A program made the position numbers and the translations under genes. From NCBI GenBank assembly GCA_965223835.1, contig CBDCXQ010000001.1:3658001-3722000 (forward strand): a DNA stretch of 64,000 bases. The letters run 5' to 3'. The stretch comes from CAVYXZ01 sp965223835 (lineage in GTDB: Bacteria > Chloroflexota > Anaerolineae > Aggregatilineales > Phototrophicaceae). Positions 1 through 8,559 of the stretch are shown here, piece by piece. Position 1 is the first letter of the stretch. The number at the start of each line of letters is the position of its first letter. The notes beneath the pieces are model-generated. The model saw only the letters and a program-made list of their open reading frames with translations, did no database searches and was not told the origin of the DNA.

Positions 1-62
1 AGTGTGAGCAACAGGACCGGGCGCTCTTCACCCGGGTTAATGTTGAGCAAACGTTTCAACAT
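1..62 (-). CDS. N-terminus of a membrane transporter (partial)
   Basis: An ATG on the minus strand at position 62 opens a frame that runs off the left edge after 20 codons. It begins MLKRLLNI, followed by a Pro-Gly-Glu turn and then a run of Leu/Val that looks like the start of a first membrane helix. This pattern (short basic amphipathic start, PGE, hydrophobic helix) is what I associate with MFS or ATP/ADP-translocase-like (Tlc) transporters that lack a signal peptide. No clear ribosome binding site is visible. The assignment rests on about 20 residues, so the family is a guess; that it is the start of a real gene is somewhat more likely. Confidence 0.4.
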   Translation of the reverse strand, partial: MLKRLLNINPGEERPVLLLT

Positions 63-154
63 GAGTGAATATTAACCATTATGATCTGGCGACCCATGTC
101 AGGCCGAAACTTGCAATTCCAGGTAACATACAATTAATCGTAGCATAATTGTCG

Positions 155-191
155 AAAAAAAAAGAATGCCGCCCGTCAGGATACGACATTC
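155..191 (-). terminator. Intrinsic terminator of the receiver-domain gene
   Basis: Read on the minus strand, GAATGTCG (184-191) pairs with CGGCATTC (164-171) as an 8-bp stem with one G-U pair. It is followed at once by a TC and then nine consecutive T residues (A tract at 155-163). It lies about 50 bases beyond the stop codon of the minus-strand response regulator. Confidence 0.85.
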
Positions 192-242
192 AGGATAAAA
201 AAATGATGATGACAAAATGAAGGCTGTAGTCCGTATTGAGAT

Positions 243-659
243 TTATCCAGCTAGCTTTTGCGATTGCCCTGTAATCAGGTTGGGAACTGTGCGCTGAACC
301 GCATCCAGAACATCGTAAATGTCAAACGGCTTCGGCACATAATCATTTGCGCCCTGCTCCAGCCCAAACATGAGGTCATCCAACTCATAGTGCGAAGACG
401 CAAAGATGAATGGTAGTTCATGCCAGCGAACATCATTGCGAAGGACCTGCAACAAGCCATAGCCATCCAGGTTGGGCATATCAATGTCGGAGATGATCAG
501 ATCAATGTGATTTTTTTCGAGGGCAGCTAATGCCTTGTGGCCGTCGGTGGCGGTTACGACCTCAAAGCCCGTCATTTCCATGAGGAAGGCCATGTTTCGT
601 AATAGTGGTAAATAATCGTCGACAATTAAGATAGTTCCCATAGTGGTGTGTTGATGCAT
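243..659 (-). CDS. Single-domain response regulator (CheY-like receiver)
   Basis: This 138-residue protein is one receiver domain with no output domain, so it probably signals by phosphorylation-dependent protein contact. The acidic pair is D14/D15, the phospho-acceptor is D58 (SDIDMP context), the switch residue is S88 and the conserved Lys is K110 (PKPF context). No kinase gene is adjacent. The chosen start at 659 has GAGGAG about ten bases upstream; a second ATG at codon 7 is possible. A minus-strand intrinsic terminator follows, so it is likely monocistronic. Partner and pathway cannot be told from the sequence. Confidence 0.9.
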   Translation of the reverse strand: MHQHTTMGTILIVDDYLPLLRNMAFLMEMTGFEVVTATDGHKALAALEKNHIDLIISDIDMPNLDGYGLLQVLRNDVRWHELPFIFASSHYELDDLMFGLEQGANDYVPKPFDIYDVLDAVQRTVPNLITGQSQKLAG

Positions 660-1125
660 GATATTTTATCTCCTCGCGCTTAATTCTGTCTTAAGCGTAA
701 CCCGATCTGTGAAATTTGCAAAGAGCGTGTTTATGTTATTCACAAATTATTCAAATTTCGTAATGCTGCTCGCTCAGAACATGATCTTCAGCCAATGCTC
801 CGCTAAACACTTTACCTTTGGCTAACACGCGACCTTGCTTAAGTTTGTTTTTTTGTGAAGAAGTATTTCGTTGTGGCAAGATTGTTTCATAAAAGATAAT
901 CAATCCTCAGAACCTTAACCAACAAACTGATGGAGAAGTGAATCCAAATGCATATGATTTGATAGTAGACAGCGGGCTTCAGCCCGTTGCAATGGGCTAA
1001 AGCACATTGTCTATCCGCTGAATTCGTTTTCGTTTCTCCATGAGAGCAAAGTTCTTCAACCAGTTAAACAAAACGCAGTTCAGGACTGACAGTCAGGATG
1101 AGTTCTATTTTTGTACCCACAACGT
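660..1125. other. Intergenic region with a palindromic repeat
   Basis: This 466-base stretch separates the receiver gene from the convergent side of the WYL regulator. The part nearest 660 must hold the receiver gene promoter. It is AT-rich and has no convincing ORF. A plus-strand frame at 1040-1396 is antisense to the WYL gene and is not supported. The only structured element is the palindromic repeat at 961-1020, listed separately. Confidence 0.6.
961..1020. repeat. REP-like palindromic repeat, copy 1
   Basis: The core CAGCGGGCTTCAGCCCGTTG (970-989) is a near-perfect inverted repeat. It is followed by a second TGGGC...AAGC half-element, and the outer bases GATAG/AGACA and TGTCTATC can also pair. 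The same layout recurs at 57056-57091 with the core CAGTGGGTTTAAACCCACTG followed by TGGGT...AAAC. The two copies share the pattern CAGYGGGYTTNARCCCRYTG, which suggests a dispersed intergenic repeat family. Confidence 0.6.
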
Positions 1126-2103
1126 TTATGATCTTTCCCGACCACGTGGTTTGGTGAGATACTGCTGGAGTTCACCGGCATCAATCAAGACATCGTTTGC
1201 TAACGTCTGCGGGCTAATGACCTCGCAGCTCGTACCCAATCCAAATACGAGCATTTTGGCGAGAATAGGTGATTCTAACAACAAGCGCAGCGTTACCCAG
1301 CCTGCGTCATCAACTGATGATACTTCTTCCCAGCGGCCAGGAGTCAACCACTTGACAAAAGTCACTCGCTCCGGGTGTATGCGCAACGTACAATGATAAT
1401 CCGAAAAGCTTTCGACAAATGCTTGCAAGTGGTCTTGCCAATACTGTTGCAGGTCAAAATCTGGTAGACGGGTAAAGTATTGATCGAGCACCTGTATCGT
1501 ATGAAAGCGGGCGACACGATACGTGCGGAACTCACCAGTGCGCCGGGCTACAAGATACCATTGGCTGGATTTATTGACCAAACTATATGGTTCTAACACC
1601 CGTTCTACGACATCACCGCGATAGTGTTCATAGGTCGCCTCTAACAATCGATCTTCATAAACCGCCTGTTGTAGATCATCCCAAAAATGGGGTGTCGTCT
1701 CATCATGCCACCACCAGGTTGAGTCGATCATTAACCGTTGCCGAATATGATCGACTGTCAGATGATGGGTTGTTGGGAGCGCTGCCAACAATTTCAGCAC
1801 GAGTTGTTCGGCGGCTTCATTTAGACCGACATCGCGTAACACCGCTGGGTTATTCGCGACAAACAGGGCCTGTACTTCAGGCGTATGTAGTCCGGTTAAG
1901 TGAGTTCGATAGCCTTCATCCAGCGCGATGCCACCCCCATGTCCACCCTCAGCATAGATCGGAACGCCCGCCAGGCTAAGGGCATCGACATCCCGTAAGA
2001 CTGTCCGCCGTGACACATTCAACTCATGTGCCAGCGCTTTAGCCGTCATTTTGCCGCGTGATTGCAGCAACATCATCATCGTCAAAAGTCGATCAGCCCG
2101 CAT
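1126..2103 (-). CDS. WYL-domain transcriptional regulator (DeoR-type HTH)
   Basis: This protein has an N-terminal winged helix-turn-helix (about residues 1-60, with LAHELNVSRRTVLRDVDAL as recognition region) and a C-terminal WYL domain with its WCX extension. WYL domains bind ligands such as nucleotides or small effectors and control DNA binding. I chose the ATG at 2103 (MRADRLLTM) over the TTG at 2145: it gives the usual start of this family, and the longer start would translate the operator palindrome itself. It is divergent from the hydrolase at 2194 with a perfect 10-bp inverted repeat between them. It probably represses itself and the hydrolase, but the effector is unknown. Confidence 0.88.
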   Translation of the reverse strand: MRADRLLTMMMLLQSRGKMTAKALAHELNVSRRTVLRDVDALSLAGVPIYAEGGHGGGIALDEGYRTHLTGLHTPEVQALFVANNPAVLRDVGLNEAAEQLVLKLLAALPTTHHLTVDHIRQRLMIDSTWWWHDETTPHFWDDLQQAVYEDRLLEATYEHYRGDVVERVLEPYSLVNKSSQWYLVARRTGEFRTYRVARFHTIQVLDQYFTRLPDFDLQQYWQDHLQAFVESFSDYHCTLRIHPERVTFVKWLTPGRWEEVSSVDDAGWVTLRLLLESPILAKMLVFGLGTSCEVISPQTLANDVLIDAGELQQYLTKPRGRERS

Positions 2104-2120
2104 TTTTATCCAATCTAATT

Positions 2121-2145
2121 TTGAGTGACAAAAGGTGTCACTCAA
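2121..2145. promoter_or_regulatory. Operator palindrome between WYL regulator and hydrolase
   Basis: TTGAGTGACA (2121-2130) and TGTCACTCAA (2136-2145) form a perfect inverted repeat with the 5-base spacer AAAGG. It lies in the divergent intergenic region, 18 bases upstream of the regulator ATG and 48 bases upstream of the hydrolase ATG. Position and symmetry fit the binding site of the dimeric WYL regulator. Confidence 0.75.
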
Positions 2146-2193
2146 GTGAGTTTAACATAAGGCAAGTGTAAGTAGAAACTCAGGAGAAACACT

Positions 2194-3033
2194 ATGACTC
2201 ACACAACAAGTGGTTATCTCGAACTTGATGCGGGCACGATCTACTACGAGACTGCAGGAGCGGGTGTGCCACTGGTATTATCACATGCTGCCTTTCTGGA
2301 TAGCCGTATGTTCAATCCACAATGGGAAGCACTGGCGCAACACTTTCAGGTTATTCGCTATGATATGCGTGGTTATGGACGATCAAGCGCCGTAGACGGG
2401 CCGATTTGTCGTCGCGATGATTTGCGGCGCTTACTTGAATATCTTGATATTGACCACGCGCATTTTGTGGGTTGTTCGAACGGTGGCGCGATTATGCTTG
2501 ACCTTGTGCTGGAACAGCCAGAACTAGCACGTTCGCTAATGCTAGTCGGGGCCGCGCCGAGTGGTTTTGAAATAGAGGGCGAACCACCCCGTTACATGCT
2601 GGAGATGTTCGCTGCGGCACAGGCTGGCGCAGTTGACCAGACCAATGAACTCCAGATCCGCATCTGGTTGGACGGCGAGTACCGTGAGCCAGATGCGGTA
2701 GACAGTACGTTGCGCCAGCAAGCACTGGCAATGAATCGTATACCGGTGGAGCAGCAGACGTTTTTGATCGCTGATATGCAGCCGGTTTGTTTAATAGACC
2801 CTCCCGCAGTCGTGCGCTTGCATGACATTCAGTGTCCGGTCCTGATCGTAGCGGGTGCGCTTGATCACGCAGAAGTATTGCGGGCGGCGAGTAAATTGAC
2901 GGAGGGTATTTCAACAGCACGAAAAATTGTGGTTGAAAACGCCGGTCATGTGCCAAGTTTCGAACAACCCGAAGTATTCAATGCCCTGCTCCTGGATTTT
3001 TTATGTGAGACGGAACTCACTCCTTTGGGCTAG
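2194..3033 (+). CDS. Alpha/beta hydrolase
   Basis: A 279-residue alpha/beta hydrolase-fold protein. The nucleophile elbow is GCSNGG with S95; the catalytic His lies in the GHVPSFEQP segment near residue 257 and the acid probably in the AGALDHAEV segment. The oxyanion-hole region is the HAAFLDSRMF segment (usually HG). The family covers esterases, lactonases and C-C hydrolases, and the substrate cannot be read from sequence. The ribosome site AGGAGAAA precedes the ATG. It is divergent from, and probably controlled by, the WYL regulator through the palindrome at 2121-2145. A 10-bp-stem hairpin at 3057-3097 follows without a T tract. Confidence 0.85.
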   Translation: MTHTTSGYLELDAGTIYYETAGAGVPLVLSHAAFLDSRMFNPQWEALAQHFQVIRYDMRGYGRSSAVDGPICRRDDLRRLLEYLDIDHAHFVGCSNGGAIMLDLVLEQPELARSLMLVGAAPSGFEIEGEPPRYMLEMFAAAQAGAVDQTNELQIRIWLDGEYREPDAVDSTLRQQALAMNRIPVEQQTFLIADMQPVCLIDPPAVVRLHDIQCPVLIVAGALDHAEVLRAASKLTEGISTARKIVVENAGHVPSFEQPEVFNALLLDFLCETELTPLG

Positions 3034-3056
3034 CAATCGCATCCTAAGATTATTCA

Positions 3057-3097
3057 GACTGTCCGCCGGTACCCAGTGGTGGGCAGTCTGCCACGCC
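3057..3097 (+). terminator. Hairpin after the hydrolase gene
   Basis: CAGACTGTCC pairs with GGGCAGTCTG as a 10-bp stem (one G-U) with a loop of about 20 bases. It lies 20-60 bases after the hydrolase stop. There is no T run after it, so it may be a weak terminator or an mRNA 3'-end stabiliser. Confidence 0.45.
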
Positions 3098-3290
3098 TTA
3101 CCACAACATTTTGTGTATACCTCCCTTGTGAAATCTGGTGCAATCTGATAAGACTCTGACAGGTCATGTCAATGATCTTGTGCTACAGTAAATTGACTGT
3201 TTATGTTTGCCCGGTTTACGGGCGAAACCAGCTACAACACATGATATGCATCCTCATTATGAAATCGCGGTTCATATTAAGGAGTCTTAA

Positions 3291-6155
3291 ATGTCTGTCA
3301 ACCCGCCTGTTGATGTCCAGGCCTACGGTCAGAGCATCTGGTACGACAATATCCGCCGAGGTCTGTTAGAAAGCGGTGAACTCAAAACCTTGATTGAACG
3401 GTACGGGGTGCTGGGTGTGACCTCTAATCCAACGATTTTCCAGCAGGCCATTGGGGAATCAGATGATTATGACGCCGGGATACGTGCCTATATGGACCTG
3501 GAAGCCTATGACATTTACGAAAAACTGGCGGTCGAAGACATTCAACGGACAGCGGATCTGTTGCGCCCGGTTTATGACAGGACTGGTGGACAGGACGGTT
3601 ATGTCAGCCTCGAAGTCTCACCCCTAATCGCCAACGATACCGACACCACGATTCAGGAAGCGCAGCGGCTTTTCACGACGGTAAATCGTCCGAATACAAT
3701 GATAAAAATACCTGCTACATCGGCAGGCATTCCAGCAATTGAAGCCACGATTGCAGCAGGTATCAATATCAATGTCACGTTGATCTTTGCCGTTCAGAAT
3801 TATCTTGAAGTGACCGAGGCCTATATTCGTGGATTAGAAAAGCGGCTGGCTGCCGGGGAAGATATCGAAAATATCGCATCGGTTGCCAGTTTTTTCCTGA
3901 GTCGAATTGACACGATGGTTGACCGTATGTTGGAGAATAACATCCGCGCCGCGCAGGGACGCGATCTGGACCGGGTGGCTGCGAACCGAAAATTGCTGGG
4001 TACCGCCGCCATTGCGAATGCGCGGATCGCTTATACACGCTTCCTGGACATCTTTCATGGTGAGCGATTTGCAACATTGCGGTCTGCCGGGGCACGGGTA
4101 CAGCGGCCATTATGGGCCAGCACAAGTACAAAAAACCCCGCCTACCCTGACACGATGTACCTTGACAATCTGATCGCCAAAGATACGGTGAATACGGTCC
4201 CGCCTCAGACATTGATGGCGTTTGCCGATCACGGCTCAACGGAGAAAACTCTGTTGGATCAACGCGAAGATCCGGAAATGTTGCTGGATATGCTGGCAGA
4301 AGTGGGCATTGACCTCGACCAGATCACACACCAGCTCCAGGTTGATGGAGTTGAGGCCTTCACCGAAGCGTTCGAGAACTTACTCGACCAGGTGGACGCC
4401 AAACGCAATGTCTTGCGTACCGGCATTATCCGCCAACAAGAAACCGTCCTGAGTATCTATGCCGAAGCGGTTCAGGCTGCTATTGTTGAACTCGACGAGA
4501 ACTTTATCAACATGCGCCTATGGGAAAAAGATGGCAGTATCTGGAAAGGTGGCAACACAGTTATACATGCCATCCGCCAGCGGTTGGGCTGGCTTGATGT
4601 CACGCAGTCAATTGACCGGCAGCGCTTGCAAGCATTACAACAAGAAGCCAGCAATTGGTCGCATGCGGTGGTTCTGGGAATGGGGGGCAGCAGCCTCGCA
4701 GCTGAAGTGTTTAGCACGACCTTTGGGGTACAGGCTGGGTTCCCGCAAATACATGTCCTGGACAGCACGAATCCCGGCAGCGTGTTAGCACTCGACAAAA
4801 AGCTGGATATAACAAAAACGTTGTTTATCGTCGCCAGCAAGTCCGGCACAACGTTGGAAACTCAGGCGTTGTTCAATTATTTTTACGCGCGAACCGGGCA
4901 TAATGGGCAACAATTTATCGCCATCACTGACACGGACACCCCACTGGTCGACCTGGCGCAAGCGCATAATTTCTACGCCACCTTCCTGAACCCGGCAGAT
5001 ATTGGCGGACGCTATAGCGCCCTCAGCTATTTCGGCATGGTCCCGGCAGCGCTCCAGGGCTTAGATTTGGATGCATTGTGGTCCAGCGCCGAAAATATGA
5101 TGATGGCGTGTGGTCCAAAAGTCGCGGGCGTAGATCATCCCGGCATCTGGTTGGGCGCGATTCTAGGAGTCTTAGCGGCAGAGGGGCGCGACAAAGTAGG
5201 CGTATTTACCAGCCCGTCAATTGCCCGCATGGGTAACTGGATTGAACAACTCCTGGCCGAAAGCACGGGAAAGTCGGAACGTGGAATCGTGCCCGTCGTT
5301 GGCGCGACGATTGGTAATCCCCATGATTATGTGACCGACCGGGTGTTTATTTACCTACGGGTTGAAGGTGACGACAATTCCGCGATTGATGAAGGGCTGA
5401 AAACTTTACAGCAGGCGAGTCAGCCTTGCGTTATTTTTAATCTGACAAATCCATATGCTTTGGGCGGCGAATTCTTCCGCTGGGAATATGCCACAGCAGT
5501 TGCGGGAAGCCTACTGGGGGTCAATCCCTTCGATGAACCGAACGTGGCTGAGAGCAAGGCGAACACGACTCACATTTTAGAGCGGTATCAGGAACAGGGT
5601 ACGTTGTTCGATCATCCAGCTGCGATCACGGAAGGTCCCGTCAACCTGTTTGTCGCTGAGAAAACACGGACCCTGCTGAGTGAACTGGTTTTGCAGCAGG
5701 GCTATAAGGGTGAGAGTGACCTGATCGGGCTGCTGGCGGCACAAATTAACTCCACCCGTGCTGGAGATTATTTTGCCCTGTTAGCCTATGTGCCACCAGA
5801 ACCGGCAATTATTGCGGCGTTGGAAGTAGTCCGACGGCGATTGCGCCATACTACCCACCGCGCTGTAACAGTGGGCTATGGACCGCGATATTTACACAGC
5901 AGCGGCCAACTGCACAAGGGCGGCCCCAATAACGGGGTGTTTATCATGATTACCTGTGAAGACGCCGAAGATGTCGACATCCCACAGATGCCATTCACGT
6001 TTGGCAAGCTGCACGCTGCGCAGGCGCTGGGTGATTTTGAAGCCCTACAAACACATCGGCGGCGCGTTTTACGGTTGCATCAGCGCGGGAATCCGCTTGA
6101 AACGCTGGATAAAATCCTGGCCGCCATTGACCTGGTGGATGAACGGCGTAAATAG
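3291..6155 (+). CDS. tal-pgi: Transaldolase / glucose-6-phosphate isomerase fusion
   Basis: A 954-residue bifunctional enzyme. Residues 1 to about 375 are a transaldolase barrel: TSNPTIF near 44-50 and the Schiff-base Lys K139 in MIKIPAT. Residues about 400-954 are a glucose-6-phosphate isomerase of the SIS fold: GMGGSSLAAEVF for the phosphate site and the SIS motif ASKSGTTLE. The fusion links sedoheptulose-7-P/glyceraldehyde-3-P to fructose-6-P and then to glucose-6-P in the cytosol. Such tal-pgi fusions are known in several phyla. Start: ATG preceded by an ideal AAGGAG six bases upstream. A hairpin in the leader (GTTTGCCCG/CGGGCGAAAC around 3206-3230) could affect expression. No other pentose phosphate gene is adjacent. 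Confidence 0.95.
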   Translation: MSVNPPVDVQAYGQSIWYDNIRRGLLESGELKTLIERYGVLGVTSNPTIFQQAIGESDDYDAGIRAYMDLEAYDIYEKLAVEDIQRTADLLRPVYDRTGGQDGYVSLEVSPLIANDTDTTIQEAQRLFTTVNRPNTMIKIPATSAGIPAIEATIAAGININVTLIFAVQNYLEVTEAYIRGLEKRLAAGEDIENIASVASFFLSRIDTMVDRMLENNIRAAQGRDLDRVAANRKLLGTAAIANARIAYTRFLDIFHGERFATLRSAGARVQRPLWASTSTKNPAYPDTMYLDNLIAKDTVNTVPPQTLMAFADHGSTEKTLLDQREDPEMLLDMLAEVGIDLDQITHQLQVDGVEAFTEAFENLLDQVDAKRNVLRTGIIRQQETVLSIYAEAVQAAIVELDENFINMRLWEKDGSIWKGGNTVIHAIRQRLGWLDVTQSIDRQRLQALQQEASNWSHAVVLGMGGSSLAAEVFSTTFGVQAGFPQIHVLDSTNPGSVLALDKKLDITKTLFIVASKSGTTLETQALFNYFYARTGHNGQQFIAITDTDTPLVDLAQAHNFYATFLNPADIGGRYSALSYFGMVPAALQGLDLDALWSSAENMMMACGPKVAGVDHPGIWLGAILGVLAAEGRDKVGVFTSPSIARMGNWIEQLLAESTGKSERGIVPVVGATIGNPHDYVTDRVFIYLRVEGDDNSAIDEGLKTLQQASQPCVIFNLTNPYALGGEFFRWEYATAVAGSLLGVNPFDEPNVAESKANTTHILERYQEQGTLFDHPAAITEGPVNLFVAEKTRTLLSELVLQQGYKGESDLIGLLAAQINSTRAGDYFALLAYVPPEPAIIAALEVVRRRLRHTTHRAVTVGYGPRYLHSSGQLHKGGPNNGVFIMITCEDAEDVDIPQMPFTFGKLHAAQALGDFEALQTHRRRVLRLHQRGNPLETLDKILAAIDLVDERRK

Positions 6156-6231
6156 CTTCGGTGGTGATGTTCTACCCGGTTTCAGCGTTGCGGTCAGTGA
6201 CCTTTTCCCGAAGATGGGATAGATCAATTGA

Positions 6232-7212
6232 CTAGGCGCAAACCTCGGCATCCCCGGTCCAGCGGTGTGACTTCTTGAATTCTTCTTGCGCGTACATCCA
6301 CATTTCCGTTTGCCGCCACATCTCAGCCCACGCTGCATGATCGACGGTCACACTGGCCGGATTTCGGCGACTGCGGGCCAGGAAGTCAGGAAACTCGTCA
6401 CGTCCAGTGGGCTGACCGGGTGGCTGGTAGCGCAAGTCAAAGCTCCAGCGAATCCCATCACTAGCATTTTCCAGCGACGAATGCTGTGTTTTACGGTGCA
6501 TCAGCAGGACACCACCGCGTTTAACTGGTACGGGCGTCACCGCCTCTTGTACAATCAGCGCATTCGGGATGGTCACACCACGGGTTGTGCAGTGCGTCGC
6601 CAGGCCTTGCTTGTGGCTTCCAGCAACAACACATAAACAACCATTTTCTTCTGTCGCGTCGGAGATCGCAACCCAGGCGGTAATCATGTCCGTCTCGTCG
6701 GCAATCTCCCGGGCCACACCTTGATCCTGGTGCCAGCCGGTGGCTTTCATCAGGCCGCTGGGTTTGGCAGCTTTAAGCGCGGCTTCCGGCGGTTTGATGC
6801 GCACATGATGGATGGGATTCACGACGATCTCACCACCAATAAGCACCTCGATGCTATCCAGTAAACGTGGATGTACCATCACATCAAACACGGCTTTACT
6901 CACGTTTGGGAACTGGCCGGTAGGTGTTTTGGCCTGGGGAAAAGCGATGTCAAACCAGCGGAATTCAATATCATCTAGATAGCTGATAATCATCCCGGCC
7001 CGTTGGTAGAGCGGCAGGTCGCTAAAGAGGTCAGGAATCTTCCCCTCCTCTAACCAGCGTGGGGCATGGTGATCAATGAGGTGCAGGTAATCTAACTCGA
7101 CTGCGGAGATCGTATCCGCATCCAGCACATTTTCGACTACTGCATAACCATATTCATCAAAATGATCTTTAACGTTACTCAAATCCAGCATGAGAGAATC
7201 CACCATAATCAT
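6232..7212 (-). CDS. Phytanoyl-CoA dioxygenase (PhyH) family protein
   Basis: A 326-residue Fe(II)/2-oxoglutarate-dependent oxygenase of the PhyH family. The metal triad is H161, D163 (WHQDQG context) and H244; R255 is the likely 2-oxoglutarate carboxylate ligand. These enzymes hydroxylate diverse small molecules, not only phytanoyl-CoA, and the substrate is unknown here. It converges with tal-pgi and is divergent from the Uma2 gene at 7391. Alternative starts at codons 3 and 8 are possible. All expected catalytic residues are present. Confidence 0.88.
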   Translation of the reverse strand: MIMVDSLMLDLSNVKDHFDEYGYAVVENVLDADTISAVELDYLHLIDHHAPRWLEEGKIPDLFSDLPLYQRAGMIISYLDDIEFRWFDIAFPQAKTPTGQFPNVSKAVFDVMVHPRLLDSIEVLIGGEIVVNPIHHVRIKPPEAALKAAKPSGLMKATGWHQDQGVAREIADETDMITAWVAISDATEENGCLCVVAGSHKQGLATHCTTRGVTIPNALIVQEAVTPVPVKRGGVLLMHRKTQHSSLENASDGIRWSFDLRYQPPGQPTGRDEFPDFLARSRRNPASVTVDHAAWAEMWRQTEMWMYAQEEFKKSHRWTGDAEVCA

Positions 7213-7390
7213 TTTTTGGAGTATGCCTTGATATTGGCATGTTCAGTTGGGACTGTCAAGCACAATGGTTCAGTACGACTTATTGGCTGAAAATCGGTGC
7301 AACTTCAATCCTATGCAATAGCGACGAAAGTCTGTCATACACCTGATTATGTTATAATCGATATATCCTGCCAGCCTGAGAGAATGTGCA

Positions 7391-7963
7391 ATGGCGATCT
7401 ATCTACCCGAAAATTTAATCACCGTCGAAGAGTTCGAAGAACTGGCTGATTGGCTGCGCGGCAGCGGCAAACATTATGAACTCGTACATGGAAAGATTAT
7501 GAAAAAAATGCCCTCAAAAGATTGGCACACCGACATCATTATTTTAATCGCTGGCTTAATTCGAATCCATCTCATCACTCAAAATCTGCCTGGCATCACC
7601 ACCAGCCAGACAACCGGCTTTCGCTTCAGTCCCCATCACTGCCCAGAACCTGATATTGCCTTTATTCGTTCTTTGAACAGCTACACGGGTCAACACTGCA
7701 TTACTGATTACTGGCCGGACCTTGTTGTTGAAGTCGTTTCGAATCCCAGGAGCAATGAGGAACTCAAGCGGTTGGAAGCTGATCGTCCGGTTTGGTTGGA
7801 ACGAGGCGCAACGGTGTGGGAAGTATGGGCCGAAGACCGACTGGTCAAGGTGTTTACCGACCCTGCAATTGAGCCACACATCGAACGCGAAAAACTCACT
7901 TTTGCGCACCTTCCTGGCCTGGAAATTCCACTGGCAACGGTGTTTGCAAAGCTGGCAGATTGA
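7391..7963 (+). CDS. Uma2-family (DUF820) PD-(D/E)XK nuclease-like protein
   Basis: A 190-residue protein of the Uma2/DUF820 family, which has a PD-(D/E)XK nuclease fold and is greatly expanded in Cyanobacteria and Chloroflexota. Visible landmarks are ELVHGKI (about 30-36), the PD pair P87-D88 (EPDIAFIR), E114 in VVEVVS, and the C-terminal VWEVWAEDRLVKVF strand. The family's biological role is unclear, with nuclease activity presumed. A TATAAT -10 hexamer lies at 7353-7358, about 33 bases before the ATG. The gene stands alone on the plus strand. Confidence 0.85.
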   Translation: MAIYLPENLITVEEFEELADWLRGSGKHYELVHGKIMKKMPSKDWHTDIIILIAGLIRIHLITQNLPGITTSQTTGFRFSPHHCPEPDIAFIRSLNSYTGQHCITDYWPDLVVEVVSNPRSNEELKRLEADRPVWLERGATVWEVWAEDRLVKVFTDPAIEPHIEREKLTFAHLPGLEIPLATVFAKLAD

Positions 7964-8163
7964 TGATGCCTCGCTTTTTTTCCCTCGATGTTGAGCGTAT
8001 TTTTGAGAAACTGATTGGTCTTGTTCCACCATTGTTCTATTTCTATCGATCTGATTAGCGTCAGCCACGAGTAAACTTGCCTATAGTAGTCGCAATAATA
8101 TATACATGCTTTCCGTCCAGGAAAATACAATAGGTTGCACACCAGCAACCATCGGAGATACCA

Positions 8164-8559
8164 ATGCCAATTTCAACACAGTGGGACGACGCAGCCCAAA
8201 CCATTTATCGTGTCAATCTGGATGCATTGGACTGGACGTGGGCCGAATTTACGGAAGTGATTCGCAATAGCTATGATTTGATCCAGTCGACTGAACGTAC
8301 CGTTCATTTGATACTGTGGTTCAAAGGCAGCAGACTACCTACGGGCAATGTGCTAGCCCATATGCGCGTTGCCGGGTCAACCCAGCCGAAAAATCTGCGG
8401 CATACGGTGCTTATCAACGAATCTGGCAGCTTCCTGGAACGAATCATCGAAACCGTAGATCGAACACGCGGCTGGGAGGGGCCAGCCATCCTCGATTCGC
8501 TGGCAGCAGCCCGCGACTATCTCGCCGAAAAAGTGCAAGCCGATGAACGCGCCAACTGA
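8164..8559 (+). CDS. Hypothetical protein (131 aa)
   Basis: A soluble protein of 131 residues with alternating strand/helix pattern and no motif I can name. It starts with ATG after a GGAG ribosome site (CGGAGATACCA). Its end overlaps the start of the following MDR dehydrogenase by 17 bases, so the two genes are very probably translated from one message. Hydrophobic strands (VHLILWF, HTVLIN) and length would allow a small single-domain fold such as STAS-like, but this is only a shape argument. Confidence 0.7.
   Translation: MPISTQWDDAAQTIYRVNLDALDWTWAEFTEVIRNSYDLIQSTERTVHLILWFKGSRLPTGNVLAHMRVAGSTQPKNLRHTVLINESGSFLERIIETVDRTRGWEGPAILDSLAAARDYLAEKVQADERAN

Noticed and set aside
1040..1396. Plus-strand ORF of 118 codons
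   Set aside because: It is antisense to the 3' half of the WYL regulator, has no ribosome site and encodes a low-complexity-like peptide with no family pattern.
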